Shown here piece after piece: positions 7,859-16,828 of a stretch of 64,000 bases of DNA. This stretch comes from JAJDUF01 sp965238265. Its GTDB lineage: Bacteria; Chloroflexota; UBA11872; UBA12225; JAJDUF01. Made by a program: the position numbers and the translations under genes. The DNA lies in contig OZ250185.1 of NCBI GenBank assembly GCA_965238265.1, positions 496,001 to 560,000 on the forward strand. Reading direction: 5' to 3'. Numbering within the stretch: the stretch's first letter is position 1; each line of letters starts with the position of its first letter. Below the pieces are notes generated by a model that saw only the letters and a list, made by a program, of their open reading frames with translations, was not told the origin of the DNA and did no database searches.

Positions 7859-8620
7859 GATCGGCAGGCGCGTGAAGTCTCGGTGGTAGTCGGGCGGACG
7901 ATCCATCATCGGGGTATCGGCGTGCTTGTAGCAGAGGGTTACGGCCCGGCGCCGGTGCGGGGTGAGGTTGGGGCCGGAGCGGTGCAGCACGAAGTTATTC
8001 AGCAAGTAGGCTTCGCCCGGCTTGGCCGGCAGCGGTACTTCCTGCCCCTGCCGCTGGGCCGCTTCAGCCTGAATCTGGTTGCCCCCGTCCTGGCTGCGAC
8101 GCACCATCAAGCCGAGCTTCTGCGTGCCGGGCAGAAGCTCCAGCGCGCCATTCTCCACCTGCGCCTCGTCCATCGCCGTCCAGATGGTGCAGAAGCGACC
8201 CGGCTCGGCGGGGTGCCCGGGGCCGGCATCCTGGTGCCACACCAGCGGCGAGCCGTCAAAGGCCGGTTTGAGGAGGGCAAACGCCCGCGAGACGGTGACG
8301 TCCGGCCCGATCATCTGTTCGAGCAGGGACAGGAACGTGGGATGGGAGAAATACTCCAGAAAGAGCGGGTCCTGATCGAGCTGCGCCAGCTTGCGGTAGT
8401 GCGGGGACGGCCCGACGTAGGCATATCCCTTGGGGGCGCCCAGCTTGTCCCGTAGCGCCGGCTCGACCTGGTACTGGATGCGCTCGTTGTGCAGCGATCC
8501 CAGCGTGAGATCGTCGAGCCGCTGCCGTAGCTCCGCCAACTGGTCATCGGACGTCACCTGGCCCAACGCCAGATAGCCCTCCGCCTCGAACTGCTGCACC
8601 TGTGCTTCAGTCAACATCAT
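7850..8620 (-). CDS. Phytanoyl-CoA dioxygenase (PhyH) family protein
   Basis: This 256-aa protein is a member of the Fe(II)/2-oxoglutarate-dependent PhyH family. The iron-binding facial triad is visible: WHQDAG (H129, D131) and the distal His in NNFVLHRSGPN (H213), followed by TPHRRRAVTL with the Arg that binds 2-oxoglutarate. Length and motif spacing are normal. The start is a double ATG (8620/8617) after GGGAGGGC. Such enzymes hydroxylate carbon next to carboxylates, quaternary amines or phosphonates; the substrate cannot be told. It is a single gene on the minus strand between two defence loci. Confidence 0.9.
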   Translation of the reverse strand: MMLTEAQVQQFEAEGYLALGQVTSDDQLAELRQRLDDLTLGSLHNERIQYQVEPALRDKLGAPKGYAYVGPSPHYRKLAQLDQDPLFLEYFSHPTFLSLLEQMIGPDVTVSRAFALLKPAFDGSPLVWHQDAGPGHPAEPGRFCTIWTAMDEAQVENGALELLPGTQKLGLMVRRSQDGGNQIQAEAAQRQGQEVPLPAKPGEAYLLNNFVLHRSGPNLTPHRRRAVTLCYKHADTPMMDRPPDYHRDFTRLPIGG

Positions 8621-8764
8621 GCCCTCCCGTCACATCCCGCGGCCGCGTACCAGTGCATCAGCGCGCACGGCGATGATACAGCGCACGAGCAGCACCGGCT
8701 GCGCGAGGATACCATCGTATGGGTCCCGCCACCGGCATGGCCCGCCGCTTGCACGCCTCGGGTA

Positions 8765-10000
8765 TCACCGGGACGTTGGCTTCTTCCAGAGACGGACGGT
8801 AAAACGACTCTCCTCCTCGATCAAATCCGGCTCGGTGCCATTGTGGGCAAGCATCCCCGGAATGACCTTTTTTCGTATTCCCATGCCGCGAGCATCTACA
8901 TAGCCGTAGTCGCGCATAATGTTGACCAGTGTCTGATTACGTGCGTAGCGCATCCCTGCTCTCATTCCAGCGCGTGTCACCGTGTTCGGTAGGCTTCCGG
9001 GGCTTAGAATTTCGAGGCGGTTGGAGAAGATGGCCAGCATGATGTCGGTACCTGCTATGCTGTAGTCGCGGTGGACCAGGGCGTTGACCACGGCTTCGCG
9101 TACCACTTCTTGAGGAAAGTCCCAGCGGTCGATTCGCCTTGCTCCTTCCAAATAGGCCGAAGGTGTGGTGTTGCGCCGCACGAAATCCCACGCTCTATCT
9201 ACGAGCCCAGGTTCGACAACCGAACCGTCAGATACACCAAGCGGAACCATAGGCCCTTTCAGGTCTTCGTCCGCGCGGGTCGCATAATCCGGTTCTTCAC
9301 CCGGATAGCAGATGGCCCGGATACCGGATTGCGGAAGGAATCGTTTCAAGTTCTTACCGAAAAGAAGCATCCCGTCGACTGTAGAGAGGGGACGGCCGAC
9401 TGACGTCGTCGCCAAGTCCAGATTGCAGAGCAACCGCTGCCACTGGTCAGCATCACCGTCAGGCGGCGCGTCCCCTTCTAGTATGCGAACGAAATAATCC
9501 CTCAAACGTCGCCGGTCCAGGGTGTCAAGAGTGGCGCCAAGCACTGGCTTAAGGCCGTACTGGACCCGTCCTGATTGCTGATAGAGACGTTCCTCCTCCT
9601 CGCGTGTCGCGTCGCGTGTGATCGTTCCGACTCGCACCTGTGTAACCCAGGCGCCGCCGCGCCTGGCTTTGTGTGGTTTGCCCGGTGCGTCCGCAGGAAG
9701 AGAGATCACGCCGACTATAGTGCCGTGCTCCCATTCCAAGGTCTCCCAATAGGGGATCACAGCGGGCATGACGTGGTCGCGTGCCACTTGCATAACCCAT
9801 CCTTCGGCCTGCTTGGGATCTCGATTCAGACCTGAGAATTCGCCTCCGTCTGCGACGCCAAGGAGAATGTGGCCGCCCGCCAGATTCAATAGCGCCGACA
9901 TCTCTTTGGCAAGCTGTTCCGGCCGGATGTCGTCCCGCTTGAACTCGACGCCGGAGTTCTCGCCGTTTCGGATCAGGTCCAGCAGTTCGGCCTGGTTCAT
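8765..10000 (-). CDS. AlbA_2/Schlafen-like DNA-binding domain protein with ATP-binding-type C-terminus
   Basis: A 411-aa protein. The N-terminal AlbA_2 domain is clear: GENSGVEFKRDDI (residues 12-24), then a helix and GGHILLGVADGGEFSGL (about 43-59). A middle part with a conserved REAVVNALVHRDYS motif, typical of AlbA_2 proteins annotated as putative transcriptional regulators or ATP-dependent helicase-like proteins, leads to a winged-helix-like C-terminus (NIMRDYGYVDARGMGIRKK). It starts 9 bases after the stop of the TrlF gene, so the two form an operon. The pairing suggests a joint role in defence or nucleic-acid surveillance, which is inference. Confidence 0.8.
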   Translation of the reverse strand: MNQAELLDLIRNGENSGVEFKRDDIRPEQLAKEMSALLNLAGGHILLGVADGGEFSGLNRDPKQAEGWVMQVARDHVMPAVIPYWETLEWEHGTIVGVISLPADAPGKPHKARRGGAWVTQVRVGTITRDATREEEERLYQQSGRVQYGLKPVLGATLDTLDRRRLRDYFVRILEGDAPPDGDADQWQRLLCNLDLATTSVGRPLSTVDGMLLFGKNLKRFLPQSGIRAICYPGEEPDYATRADEDLKGPMVPLGVSDGSVVEPGLVDRAWDFVRRNTTPSAYLEGARRIDRWDFPQEVVREAVVNALVHRDYSIAGTDIMLAIFSNRLEILSPGSLPNTVTRAGMRAGMRYARNQTLVNIMRDYGYVDARGMGIRKKVIPGMLAHNGTEPDLIEEESRFTVRLWKKPTSR

Positions 10001-10009
10001 CTTATGCCC

Positions 10010-12145
10010 TCAAAAGCCGTACTTCAGCCGCCGTGTCTCGAAGGCGGCCTTACCTCCTTCAAGTATCTCCTCGACCAGCTCCCGCACCGGCTGTGCATCA
10101 ATCGAACCCATGTGCTCGGGCGCGATGACCGCCTTACCTCCTTCCGCTTCGCCCGAGGCGGCAAGACCGAGAATTAGCTCGGCATCGCCGAGTACCGGGA
10201 TGTTGGCATTGTGCGTCGAGAAGACGAACTGCCGCCGCCGCTTCTCTTCCCGCATCCTGGGGACCACGCTCTCGGTGATGAAGCGGTTGTCGAGATCGTC
10301 CTCAGGCTGGTCTACGATCAGCGGCGCGTCAGACTCTAGCAGCAGCAGGAGCAGGACGGCAGTAGCCTTCTGGCCCGTCGAGAGGTCATCGAGTGCCTGC
10401 CAGGACGGCGGTTGGTCAATGGGAGCGGTGTTGAGCCGCATTACCGTTGTTGGTGGCAGTTCAAGCTCCTCGATCTGCATCAGGACTTCGGGAGGGGCAT
10501 TGGCGAGGCGCGCTGCCTGACCCGACGGAATCGCGTAAGTGTTCCCAACCTCCTCCACGCCCGTCCGGCAGCATTCGACGAACTGCGGCAATGAGAGGTC
10601 CGGCGCCTGCTTGAGCCGGTCTATGGTCTCGGAAAGACGACCTCCTATCTCATCGCGCAGCACTCGGAAGAGCGGCTCCCGGTCGCCAGCAGCAGTCACT
10701 TCCACCTGGACGCGATCTCTTAGCTTCCTGTTCACGTTCTTGGCAGCGCGGGCGAGGTACCGGAAGTCCCTCGCTTTAACATCCTCCCATTCCGCAAGTA
10801 ATGCGCGTCGCCGGTCTGCATGCTCTTTCTCCAGCCGCTCGAGTAGGCTCCGGCGCTGGCGCAGCGGGCGCAGACTCTCGATCTGGCGCCGCAAGCGGAT
10901 AAACTCCTCCCCATCCACGGCCGATTTCTGGAGCTCACGCAGGATCTGCTGGTACGCGGCTTCGACCTCGCGCTTGCGCTCGCTCCAACGGCTGCGAATC
11001 TCGTCGATTCCTTCGTCGGCTCGCTTAAGGGCTTCCTCAAGCTGCCGCGCTACCTGCTCCAGGTCCTGGCTTAGGCGGCCGAGGACCTCGTTCGCCTCCG
11101 CGAGAATCTCCCGACCGGGCAACTCCTTGAGTGCCCTCGGCGACAAGAACACCCGGTCAATGGGCAGTTCTTGGTGCAGCAGATCCAGGCACTCTCGGAA
11201 CGTCTGCACGCGCTCGGGTATCGAATCGAGCACCCGTTCTTCCCGCACGAGCAGGCTTTGCTCACGCAGACGATCTTCGATTCCGGCCTCCCGGAAGCGC
11301 TTGAGCGTCTCCTCAAGACCCGGCAGCATCGAAAGGTCTTCCTCGACCTGCTGAAGCTCGGAGCGAACATCGAGGATGGCCCGTCGCGTCTGTTCAAGGT
11401 CACGGCCTAGGCTCCCCTTGCGCCGGTCGAGAGGCTCGTCGTGCTCCACAAAGCGGTCGAGGAGCCGGGTCAGCTTCTCGCCGCTCTTGACAAGCTCCGA
11501 GATCTCATGCTGTCCGTACACTTCGACACCGGGAAGAATCTCTCCGGGGAGCAGATTCGAGATTTGCCCGGACTCGTCGCGCACTACAGGTGGGTTCGGA
11601 ATGGTTCGCTCGATCAGGTACCCCCGTTTCGTCGGACGATGGGCACGTGCGCGGAGCAATATCTTTGTCCCGCTCCGGAGCACTTGACGCACAATCCCCT
11701 CATGGGACTTGCGGGCATCTTCTCCGATGGGGTCCAGATCAAGTACGTAGCGCAAGCTCTCGACGACGGTGGACTTTCCGGCGCCACGTCCCCCGACGAG
11801 AACGTTCAGATTGGGGTTGAAGTGGATGGCTGCGCCGTCCAGGAATCCACCTTCCCACTCCAGAGTAAGCAACTCTGCATGTTTTTCCAGCGGGGGATCG
11901 CTGTTCAGGCGGATCCGCGAGGCCGGGTCGAGAAAAGCCTGGCGCAGCCCCTCAATGGAAATCTCGGACATCTTGGTCCAGCACGAAGCGCCAGATTTCT
12001 TGAGGTCGTTCGGGTCGCTGACATCTTTTGCATTGATAATCGCCACGGGGTACTCGCGCCGATATTCCACGTTCTTGTTCTGGAGGATCGGCCGCAGGTG
12101 ATCGGGAGCATCGCCGACTGGCCCAGGCAGAGAGCACGCCAGCAA
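10010..12145 (-). CDS. trlF: TrlF family, AAA ATPase part (3' part of a frameshifted gene)
   Basis: This frame carries the SMC-like ATPase of a TrlF protein. It has a P-loop (VLVGGRGAGKST), a long coiled-coil middle rich in E, R and L, an STGQKATAVLLLLLL signature region and a Walker B-like LIVDQPEDDLDNRF. The reading LLACSLPGPV at its beginning continues directly from the upstream PHP-domain frame once one base is removed from the C7 run at 12238-12244. Joined, the two parts give about 891 aa, the expected TrlF length. TrlF proteins combine a PHP phosphoesterase domain with an ABC/SMC-like ATPase and occur in defence and tRNA-linked contexts. The AlbA_2 gene follows after 9 bases. As sequenced, the ATPase would be made only by reinitiation or frameshifting. 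Confidence 0.85.
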   Translation of the reverse strand: MLACSLPGPVGDAPDHLRPILQNKNVEYRREYPVAIINAKDVSDPNDLKKSGASCWTKMSEISIEGLRQAFLDPASRIRLNSDPPLEKHAELLTLEWEGGFLDGAAIHFNPNLNVLVGGRGAGKSTVVESLRYVLDLDPIGEDARKSHEGIVRQVLRSGTKILLRARAHRPTKRGYLIERTIPNPPVVRDESGQISNLLPGEILPGVEVYGQHEISELVKSGEKLTRLLDRFVEHDEPLDRRKGSLGRDLEQTRRAILDVRSELQQVEEDLSMLPGLEETLKRFREAGIEDRLREQSLLVREERVLDSIPERVQTFRECLDLLHQELPIDRVFLSPRALKELPGREILAEANEVLGRLSQDLEQVARQLEEALKRADEGIDEIRSRWSERKREVEAAYQQILRELQKSAVDGEEFIRLRRQIESLRPLRQRRSLLERLEKEHADRRRALLAEWEDVKARDFRYLARAAKNVNRKLRDRVQVEVTAAGDREPLFRVLRDEIGGRLSETIDRLKQAPDLSLPQFVECCRTGVEEVGNTYAIPSGQAARLANAPPEVLMQIEELELPPTTVMRLNTAPIDQPPSWQALDDLSTGQKATAVLLLLLLESDAPLIVDQPEDDLDNRFITESVVPRMREEKRRRQFVFSTHNANIPVLGDAELILGLAASGEAEGGKAVIAPEHMGSIDAQPVRELVEEILEGGKAAFETRRLKYGF

Positions 12146-12188
12146 GCCAGGCGACCGCCAGGCGTCGACGCGCGGCTGTCCCGACAGC

Positions 12189-12686
12189 TTACGGAGCAGG
12201 CCACCGTCGGAGGCGATATGAGCAGCGATGCAAACTGCCCCCCCACTGCTGAGACTCGGCTAGGAATTCGAGCACGTCGTACTTTCCCGTTGGCGACCCC
12301 TGATGTTCCTCTTGGATTCCACAATTCCCCAAAAAGCGTTCCAGAGTCCCAAGCTCCGTATCAGGGTCGAAGAGACAGAGCAGATGAACTCCGTCCTTGG
12401 TCACTGCCTCGAAACCGGGAAACACCTCGATTCCGGCTGCCTTGGAACTCTCGATCAAGCTCGCTGAAGAACGAACGTGGTAGTGATCCGTCACAGCAAT
12501 CGCCTCAATCTCCTGCTCACGGCAGGCTTTGACCATCGCTGCGTTGTAATCCCTCTCGTTTGTAAACGACGAAGCTTTGCCATGCGCGGCGAGGTATGCG
12601 AACGGATTCACCTGTAGCGCACACTTCAGGAAGCGCGCCCCCGATGGAAGCTGTCGCGTACCTGCGATCACACCCCTCTCGCTCAT
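12189..12686 (-). CDS. trlF: TrlF family, N-terminal PHP domain (5' part of a frameshifted gene)
   Basis: A 165-aa frame from ATG 12686. It shows the TrlF-type opening (SGARFLKCALQVNPFAYLA), the PHP metal motif AVTDHYHV, IEVFPGFEA and GVHLLCLFDP. It reads normally to SQQWGG and then shifts frame in a run of seven G (coding strand; C7 at 12238-12244) and ends 17 codons later. Removing one G restores VCIAAHIASDGGLLRKLSG, which is again PHP/TrlF-like and continues into the ATPase frame. The last 17 or so residues are therefore frameshift product. Either this is a sequencing or assembly error in a homopolymer, or the gene is switched off in this cell. Confidence 0.8.
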   Translation of the reverse strand: MSERGVIAGTRQLPSGARFLKCALQVNPFAYLAAHGKASSFTNERDYNAAMVKACREQEIEAIAVTDHYHVRSSASLIESSKAAGIEVFPGFEAVTKDGVHLLCLFDPDTELGTLERFLGNCGIQEEHQGSPTGKYDVLEFLAESQQWGGSLHRCSYRLRRWPAP

Positions 12687-12755
12687 ACTTGCTCCCCATA
12701 CTGGAAGAGGTGGCGCCTCGTCAGTCGGAAATGCCCCATCATGCTTGGTGTAGCC

Positions 12756-13445
12756 CTATTGCTGCGCGGCCAGGTACTCGTCAAGACTGAAGTCCGGCCG
12801 CCGCAGCTCGGCGAACATCGCCGCTTCCTGCTCCTGCACCGCCAGCGCCTGGTCATACACCTGATCGGCCACGGCCGGCGGAATCACCAGCGCGCCATTC
12901 TCGTCAGCGTGGATAAAGTCGCCCGGCCGTACCGTCATGCCGTCAATCACGACCGGGCTATTGATGTCCAGCCAGCGCAGCCGACCGTGCATCGGTGAGA
13001 TACCCGCGCCCCAGCAGGCCAGCGGCACGTCACGCACGCCGGCCAGGTCCCGGATGCTCCCGTTGGTCAAAAACCCGACTGCTCCGGCCAGCATCATGCG
13101 CGTGGCCATGCCATCCCCGATAGTGACGGTATAGCGCGGCTTGGGGCCAACCGACTCCATGACGGTGAAGACCGGCAGCCCCTCCGCCCCGGCACTCCGC
13201 GCCGCCTGCTGGATGGAGCGCAGCCAGTCGTTGAACAGGCTCGCCGGTCTGTCGGTCCCGGCGGTGGTGGTGTCCATTCGAGCGGTCACGGCAATGCCCA
13301 CCCGCGGCCCGAGCTCCGGCATGAGGGCGCGGACATCCGGCCCGGTATACCCAACCGTCGGGTCTTGCACCTCCAGCAGCTCCAGGCCGTTGGCCACCGT
13401 CGGCGAGTCGAACTCGACCAGCCGCTTGATCTTTTCGAAGTTCAT
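12756..13445 (-). CDS. RraA-like protein (HMG/CHA aldolase family)
   Basis: This 229-aa protein has the RraA fold signature: DSPTVANGLELL near the N-terminus, a central VTIGDGMATRMMLAGAVGFLTNGSIRD (shown here only in part as one block; residues about 105-131) carrying the substrate- and metal-binding G-x-G-x-R...D-G-x-x-R-D pattern, and PGDFIHADENGALVIP (about 178-193). Family members cleave 4-hydroxy-4-methyl- or 4-carboxy-4-hydroxy-2-oxo acids, or act as regulators of RNase E; the longer N-terminus suggests an aldolase or decarboxylase rather than RraA proper. GGAGG precedes the ATG. It probably belongs to the catabolic gene set, alongside the enolase-superfamily and Gfo/Idh enzymes. Confidence 0.82.
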   Translation of the reverse strand: MNFEKIKRLVEFDSPTVANGLELLEVQDPTVGYTGPDVRALMPELGPRVGIAVTARMDTTTAGTDRPASLFNDWLRSIQQAARSAGAEGLPVFTVMESVGPKPRYTVTIGDGMATRMMLAGAVGFLTNGSIRDLAGVRDVPLACWGAGISPMHGRLRWLDINSPVVIDGMTVRPGDFIHADENGALVIPPAVADQVYDQALAVQEQEAAMFAELRRPDFSLDEYLAAQQ

Positions 13446-13591
13446 GTCGCATGCCTCCGCGCGTGATGTCAGTCACGGCCAATCCTACCACTGTTCCCGA
13501 GCGCATTGCCCGCCAGCGAGGCGTGTATGGAGGACTACGGCGATCTCAATGCCAGGCACGTAGAATATCCCAGCGGTGGAGCGCCAAGACC

Positions 13592-14719
13592 ATGATGAAT
13601 CGGCGGCGGCTGGGAGACAGGTTGGTCCGGTTGGTGTCCTTGGCCGGCCTGACGGCGCTGACCGCCTGCCAGCTGGGTGGCGCCGGTGACACGGCGGCAC
13701 CGGCGCCGGCAGCAAGTCCCGTCGGCAGCACGCCGGCGCCGGTCCGTCTCCCTATCGAGGAAGTTGACCCGGCAGAAATCATCACCTTGCTGCCACCGGA
13801 CGGCATTCCGGCTATTGACCATCCCGAGTTCATGACCATCTCGGAAGCGATCAACCGCGGGGTCATGGAAGACAGCGAGCCGGTGCTGTCGTTCGGCCAT
13901 CAGGGAGCCTGGCACGCCTACTCGATCTTGCAGCTCGACCGCCACGAGATCGTCAACGACGTCGTGGGCGGCCGGCCCATCGCGGCGACATGGTGACCGC
14001 TCTGTTTCACGGGCATCGTGTATGCCCGCGAGGTCAACGGGCAGGTGCTGGACTTCGGCGTCTCCGGCAAGCTGTACCGCAACGCCCTGGTGATGTATGA
14101 CCGTCAGACCGAGAGCTTGTGGAGCCAGCTGCTCGGCAAGGCCATTGTCGGCCCGCTGCTGGGCACGCGGCTGACCATGCTCCCCGCCACAGTCATGACC
14201 TGGGGCGCCTGGCGACGGGAGCATCCCAATGGCCTGCTGCTCAGGAAAGAAGCACCGAGCCAGGCAACCTACGCCTCCTACTGGAGCTCCGGGATGGCCG
14301 GTGTCGCTGGTGAGACGCTCAAGGATGCGCGGCTGCTGGCCAAGCAGTACGTCGTCGGCGTGCGCGTTGCCGATCAGCCCAAGGCCTATCCGTATGCGCG
14401 GTTAAGCACGCAGCCGGTGGTGAACGACACGCTCGGGGGCACGCCGTTAGTCATCGTGTTCGATGAGGCACACGGCGGGGCGGGGATTGTCTTCTCGCGC
14501 CAGGTCCAGGACCGCGTGCTGACCTTCGCGCTCCAGCGGGCAACGGAGTCGACCATCCTGCTGACGGACGAGGAAACCGGCACGCTCTGGCACGGACTCA
14601 CCGGCGAGGGCTTGGAAGGGCCACTGGCCGGCCAACGCCTCCGGCAGCTTCCCGCGACCGATTCGTTCTGGTTCGGCTGGAAGGATCACTTCCCCAACAC
14701 GGCCGTCTGGGGGGAGTGA
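13592..14719 (+). CDS. DUF3179 lipoprotein, probable selenoprotein (in-frame TGA read as Sec135)
   Basis: Read through one in-frame TGA (13994-13996), this gives a 375-aa protein. It begins with a lipoprotein signal (LTALTACQ, Cys26) from ATG 13592 behind a GGTGGAG site. The DUF3179 pattern runs across the TGA without a frame change: EIVNDVVGGRPIAATW-U-PLC, then FGVSGKLYRNALVMYDRQT and ESLWSQLLG. In this family the position is normally Cys in a C-P-L-C motif, so the TGA gives a U-x-x-C redox motif. A 6-bp hairpin with a GU-containing loop follows 13 bases later (14010-14028), where a bacterial SECIS belongs. A second DUF3179-like half (VVNDTLGGTPLVIVFD) follows. Without Sec insertion both halves would be truncated. 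The protein is probably an envelope redox protein; its substrate is unknown. Confidence 0.8.
14010..14028 (+). promoter_or_regulatory. SECIS-like hairpin downstream of the in-frame TGA
   Basis: CGGGCA (14010-14015) pairs perfectly with TGCCCG (14023-14028) around a 7-nt loop TCGTGTA. The loop G is about 22 nt after the TGA, within the spacing seen for bacterial SECIS elements, and the loop contains GU as in the SelB-binding loop of formate dehydrogenase mRNA. The assignment is structural inference. Confidence 0.6.
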
Positions 14720-14729
14720 GACACCACCA

Positions 14730-15527
14730 TCACGCCCGCCCCGGGAACTCCTGGCCGCGGATGAGCATGAAGCGGAACGCCCCCGGCGGCTGCTCGGCTT
14801 CCAACTTGATGCGATGGCCCTCATCGCGAGCGCCGAGGTACTTGGTCTCGGCGGGAATGTAGTGGAGGGCGAGGCCGCGGCGGCGGTGCGGCGTCTGGTT
14901 TGCGCCGGTCCGGTGCATATTGTGTCCGTGGTGGAACATGCAGTGCCCGGCCGGCAGCTCCACCGGCACCGGATCAGCCAGCTCCGGGATGGCGAGGAAG
15001 GTAGCCTTCTGCTCGCTGGGAACCGGTCCCCACTTGTGGCTGCCGGGGATGACGGTCATACAGCCATTCTCGACGGTAGCATCGTCCAAGGCCACCCAAG
15101 CGCTCACCGCCATTTGCGGGATGAGCCAGGGCCACGCCGGTGAGTCCTGGTGCCAGTCGGTCACCGTGCCATGAAAGCGCGGCTTCATCATCAGTTGGTC
15201 GTGGTACAGCTTGATGTTCGGGCCGAGTAGGTCGGCGATGACATCCACGATCTCGGGCTTGCGCGCCATGGACGCGAAGAGGTCGTCAAAGTAGGCCAGG
15301 TGGGTCATCTTGCGGGTCCTGTCGAGCACCGGCACCTCGGTATTCCCACCGTCGCGGAACTGCTTCTCCCGTTGTACGTAGCGGGCCGGCATATGATCCA
15401 GCCGGCCTTCAACGATGTCCTCGCTGCGCTGCCGCAAGGCGGCCAATTCGTCATCAGAGAGCACCCGTCCATACCGTAAGTAGCCGTGCTCGGCGAAGAA
15501 CTCCTGCTGCTCGGCAGTGAGACCCAT
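14730..15527 (-). CDS. Phytanoyl-CoA dioxygenase (PhyH) family protein
   Basis: A 265-aa protein from ATG 15527, chosen because AAGGAGGTGTCC lies directly upstream (the frame is open 8 codons further). PhyH iron ligands are present: TDWHQDSP (H126, D128) and the distal His in HNMHRTGANQTPHRRR, with the 2-oxoglutarate-binding Arg after it. The N-terminal LTAEQQEFFAEHGYL is the usual PhyH opening. It is convergent with the DUF3179 gene, with only 10 bases between. It is the second PhyH gene in the window, distantly similar to the one at 7850-8620. Substrate unknown. Confidence 0.9.
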   Translation of the reverse strand: MGLTAEQQEFFAEHGYLRYGRVLSDDELAALRQRSEDIVEGRLDHMPARYVQREKQFRDGGNTEVPVLDRTRKMTHLAYFDDLFASMARKPEIVDVIADLLGPNIKLYHDQLMMKPRFHGTVTDWHQDSPAWPWLIPQMAVSAWVALDDATVENGCMTVIPGSHKWGPVPSEQKATFLAIPELADPVPVELPAGHCMFHHGHNMHRTGANQTPHRRRGLALHYIPAETKYLGARDEGHRIKLEAEQPPGAFRFMLIRGQEFPGRA

Positions 15528-15663
15528 CGGACACCTCCTTACCACCCACACGATCTCCGACTGACGGCCCGGAGTCTATGGCAACCGCCTCGGCACGTCA
15601 AGGAGCCGGGCACCATGTACACTGGTCAGTAGCCCGGTTAGACTCTAGGCGTGGGGACGTTCC

Positions 15664-16812
15664 ATGACTGCGTTGAGCGCCATCACGATCAAAGGCTTCA
15701 GAAGTATCGGTTCCGTTGAGGACCTAGTTATCCGGCCGATCAATGTGCTCATCGGCGCCAACGGGTCAGGCAAGTCAAACTTCCTCGGCGTCTTCAAGCT
15801 ATTACAGGCCATCCGCGCGGGAAGGCTACAAGATTACGTGGCCCGCGCCGGCGGCGCAGACCGGATTTTGCACTTTGGCGCCAAGGTCACGGAGAATCTG
15901 ACGATTCGCGTTGCTTTTGGAGAGGGACACCCGCAGTACGAGATCACACTGGGCATAGCTCACGATGACCGGATATTCCCATCTTCGGAGGGCATGCATT
16001 CCCGGGAGGAGGGCATACCTTATCCAATACATACACAATTGGGTTTAAGGATGCCTGGCGAGAGGGACTCGGAAGCCGCAATTAGCGTCCCCTGGCCGAG
16101 GGTTCCGCGGGATGACCCGTGGGCGTGGAGTGTGGTTGAGGCGGATATTCAGGATCACTTGCAACGCTGGCGCGTCTACCACTTCCCCGACACCGGCGCC
16201 AGCTCGCCAATCAAGAAGCACAACGATCTACACGACAACCGCTTCTTGCGCCCCGATGCCGCCAACCTCGCGGCGTTCCTCTATCTGCTACACGAAAAGC
16301 ACTCCTCCGAGTACGACCTGATCCGCCGCACCGTCCGGCTCGTTGCACCCTTCTTCGAGGACTTCCGCCTGGAGCCGCTGGCGCTGAACGAAGACAAGAT
16401 TCGCCTCGAATGGCGGCACAAGCGGTCCGACGCCTATTTCGATGCGTCCTCGCTCTCCGACGGCACGCTGCGGTTCGTGGCCCTAGCGACCTTGCTAATG
16501 CAGCCGGAGTCGTTGCGTCCCTCGGTCATTCTCGTAGACGAGCCGGAGCTTGGCTTGCACCCGTATGCAATCTCGCTGTTTGCCGCGCTGGTCAAGCAGG
16601 CCGCCGTCAAGAGCCGGGTCATTCTGGCCACGCAATCGCCAATCCTGCTGGATCATTTCGAGCCGGAAGACGTGCTCGTGACCGACCTGGTGGCCGGGCA
16701 GACGACGTTCAGGCGACTCAATTCGGACGATCTGGAAGTATGGCTGGAGGATTACAGCCTGGGGCAGTTGTGGGAGAAGAACGAGCTTGGTGGCCGCCCC
16801 GCCAGCGCGTAG
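15664..16812 (+). CDS. AAA ATPase (RecF/SMC-like, AAA_21), first gene of a DUF4276 pair
   Basis: This 382-aa protein has an ABC/SMC-type split ATPase: P-loop IGANGSGKSNF (residues 30-40), a signature-like SLSDGTLRFVALATLL, Walker B VILVDEPELGLHPYAI and a switch region VILATQSPILLDHF. It resembles the ATPase subunits of OLD-, PARIS- or Septu-like two-gene defence systems. The next gene, a DUF4276 protein, starts 16 bases later on the same strand. In such pairs the ATPase gates a nuclease or effector. The start ATG 15664 is followed by the conserved ITIKGFRSI beginning, so it is likely right. Confidence 0.85.
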   Translation: MTALSAITIKGFRSIGSVEDLVIRPINVLIGANGSGKSNFLGVFKLLQAIRAGRLQDYVARAGGADRILHFGAKVTENLTIRVAFGEGHPQYEITLGIAHDDRIFPSSEGMHSREEGIPYPIHTQLGLRMPGERDSEAAISVPWPRVPRDDPWAWSVVEADIQDHLQRWRVYHFPDTGASSPIKKHNDLHDNRFLRPDAANLAAFLYLLHEKHSSEYDLIRRTVRLVAPFFEDFRLEPLALNEDKIRLEWRHKRSDAYFDASSLSDGTLRFVALATLLMQPESLRPSVILVDEPELGLHPYAISLFAALVKQAAVKSRVILATQSPILLDHFEPEDVLVTDLVAGQTTFRRLNSDDLEVWLEDYSLGQLWEKNELGGRPASA

Positions 16813-16828
16813 ATGGAGCGGCGGCGCC

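Noticed and set aside
13592..13996. Two separate genes (a short lipoprotein and a downstream DUF3179 gene) divided by TGA 13996
   Set aside because: The family pattern is continuous in one frame over the TGA, the TGA replaces a conserved Cys, and no ribosome site precedes the second half.
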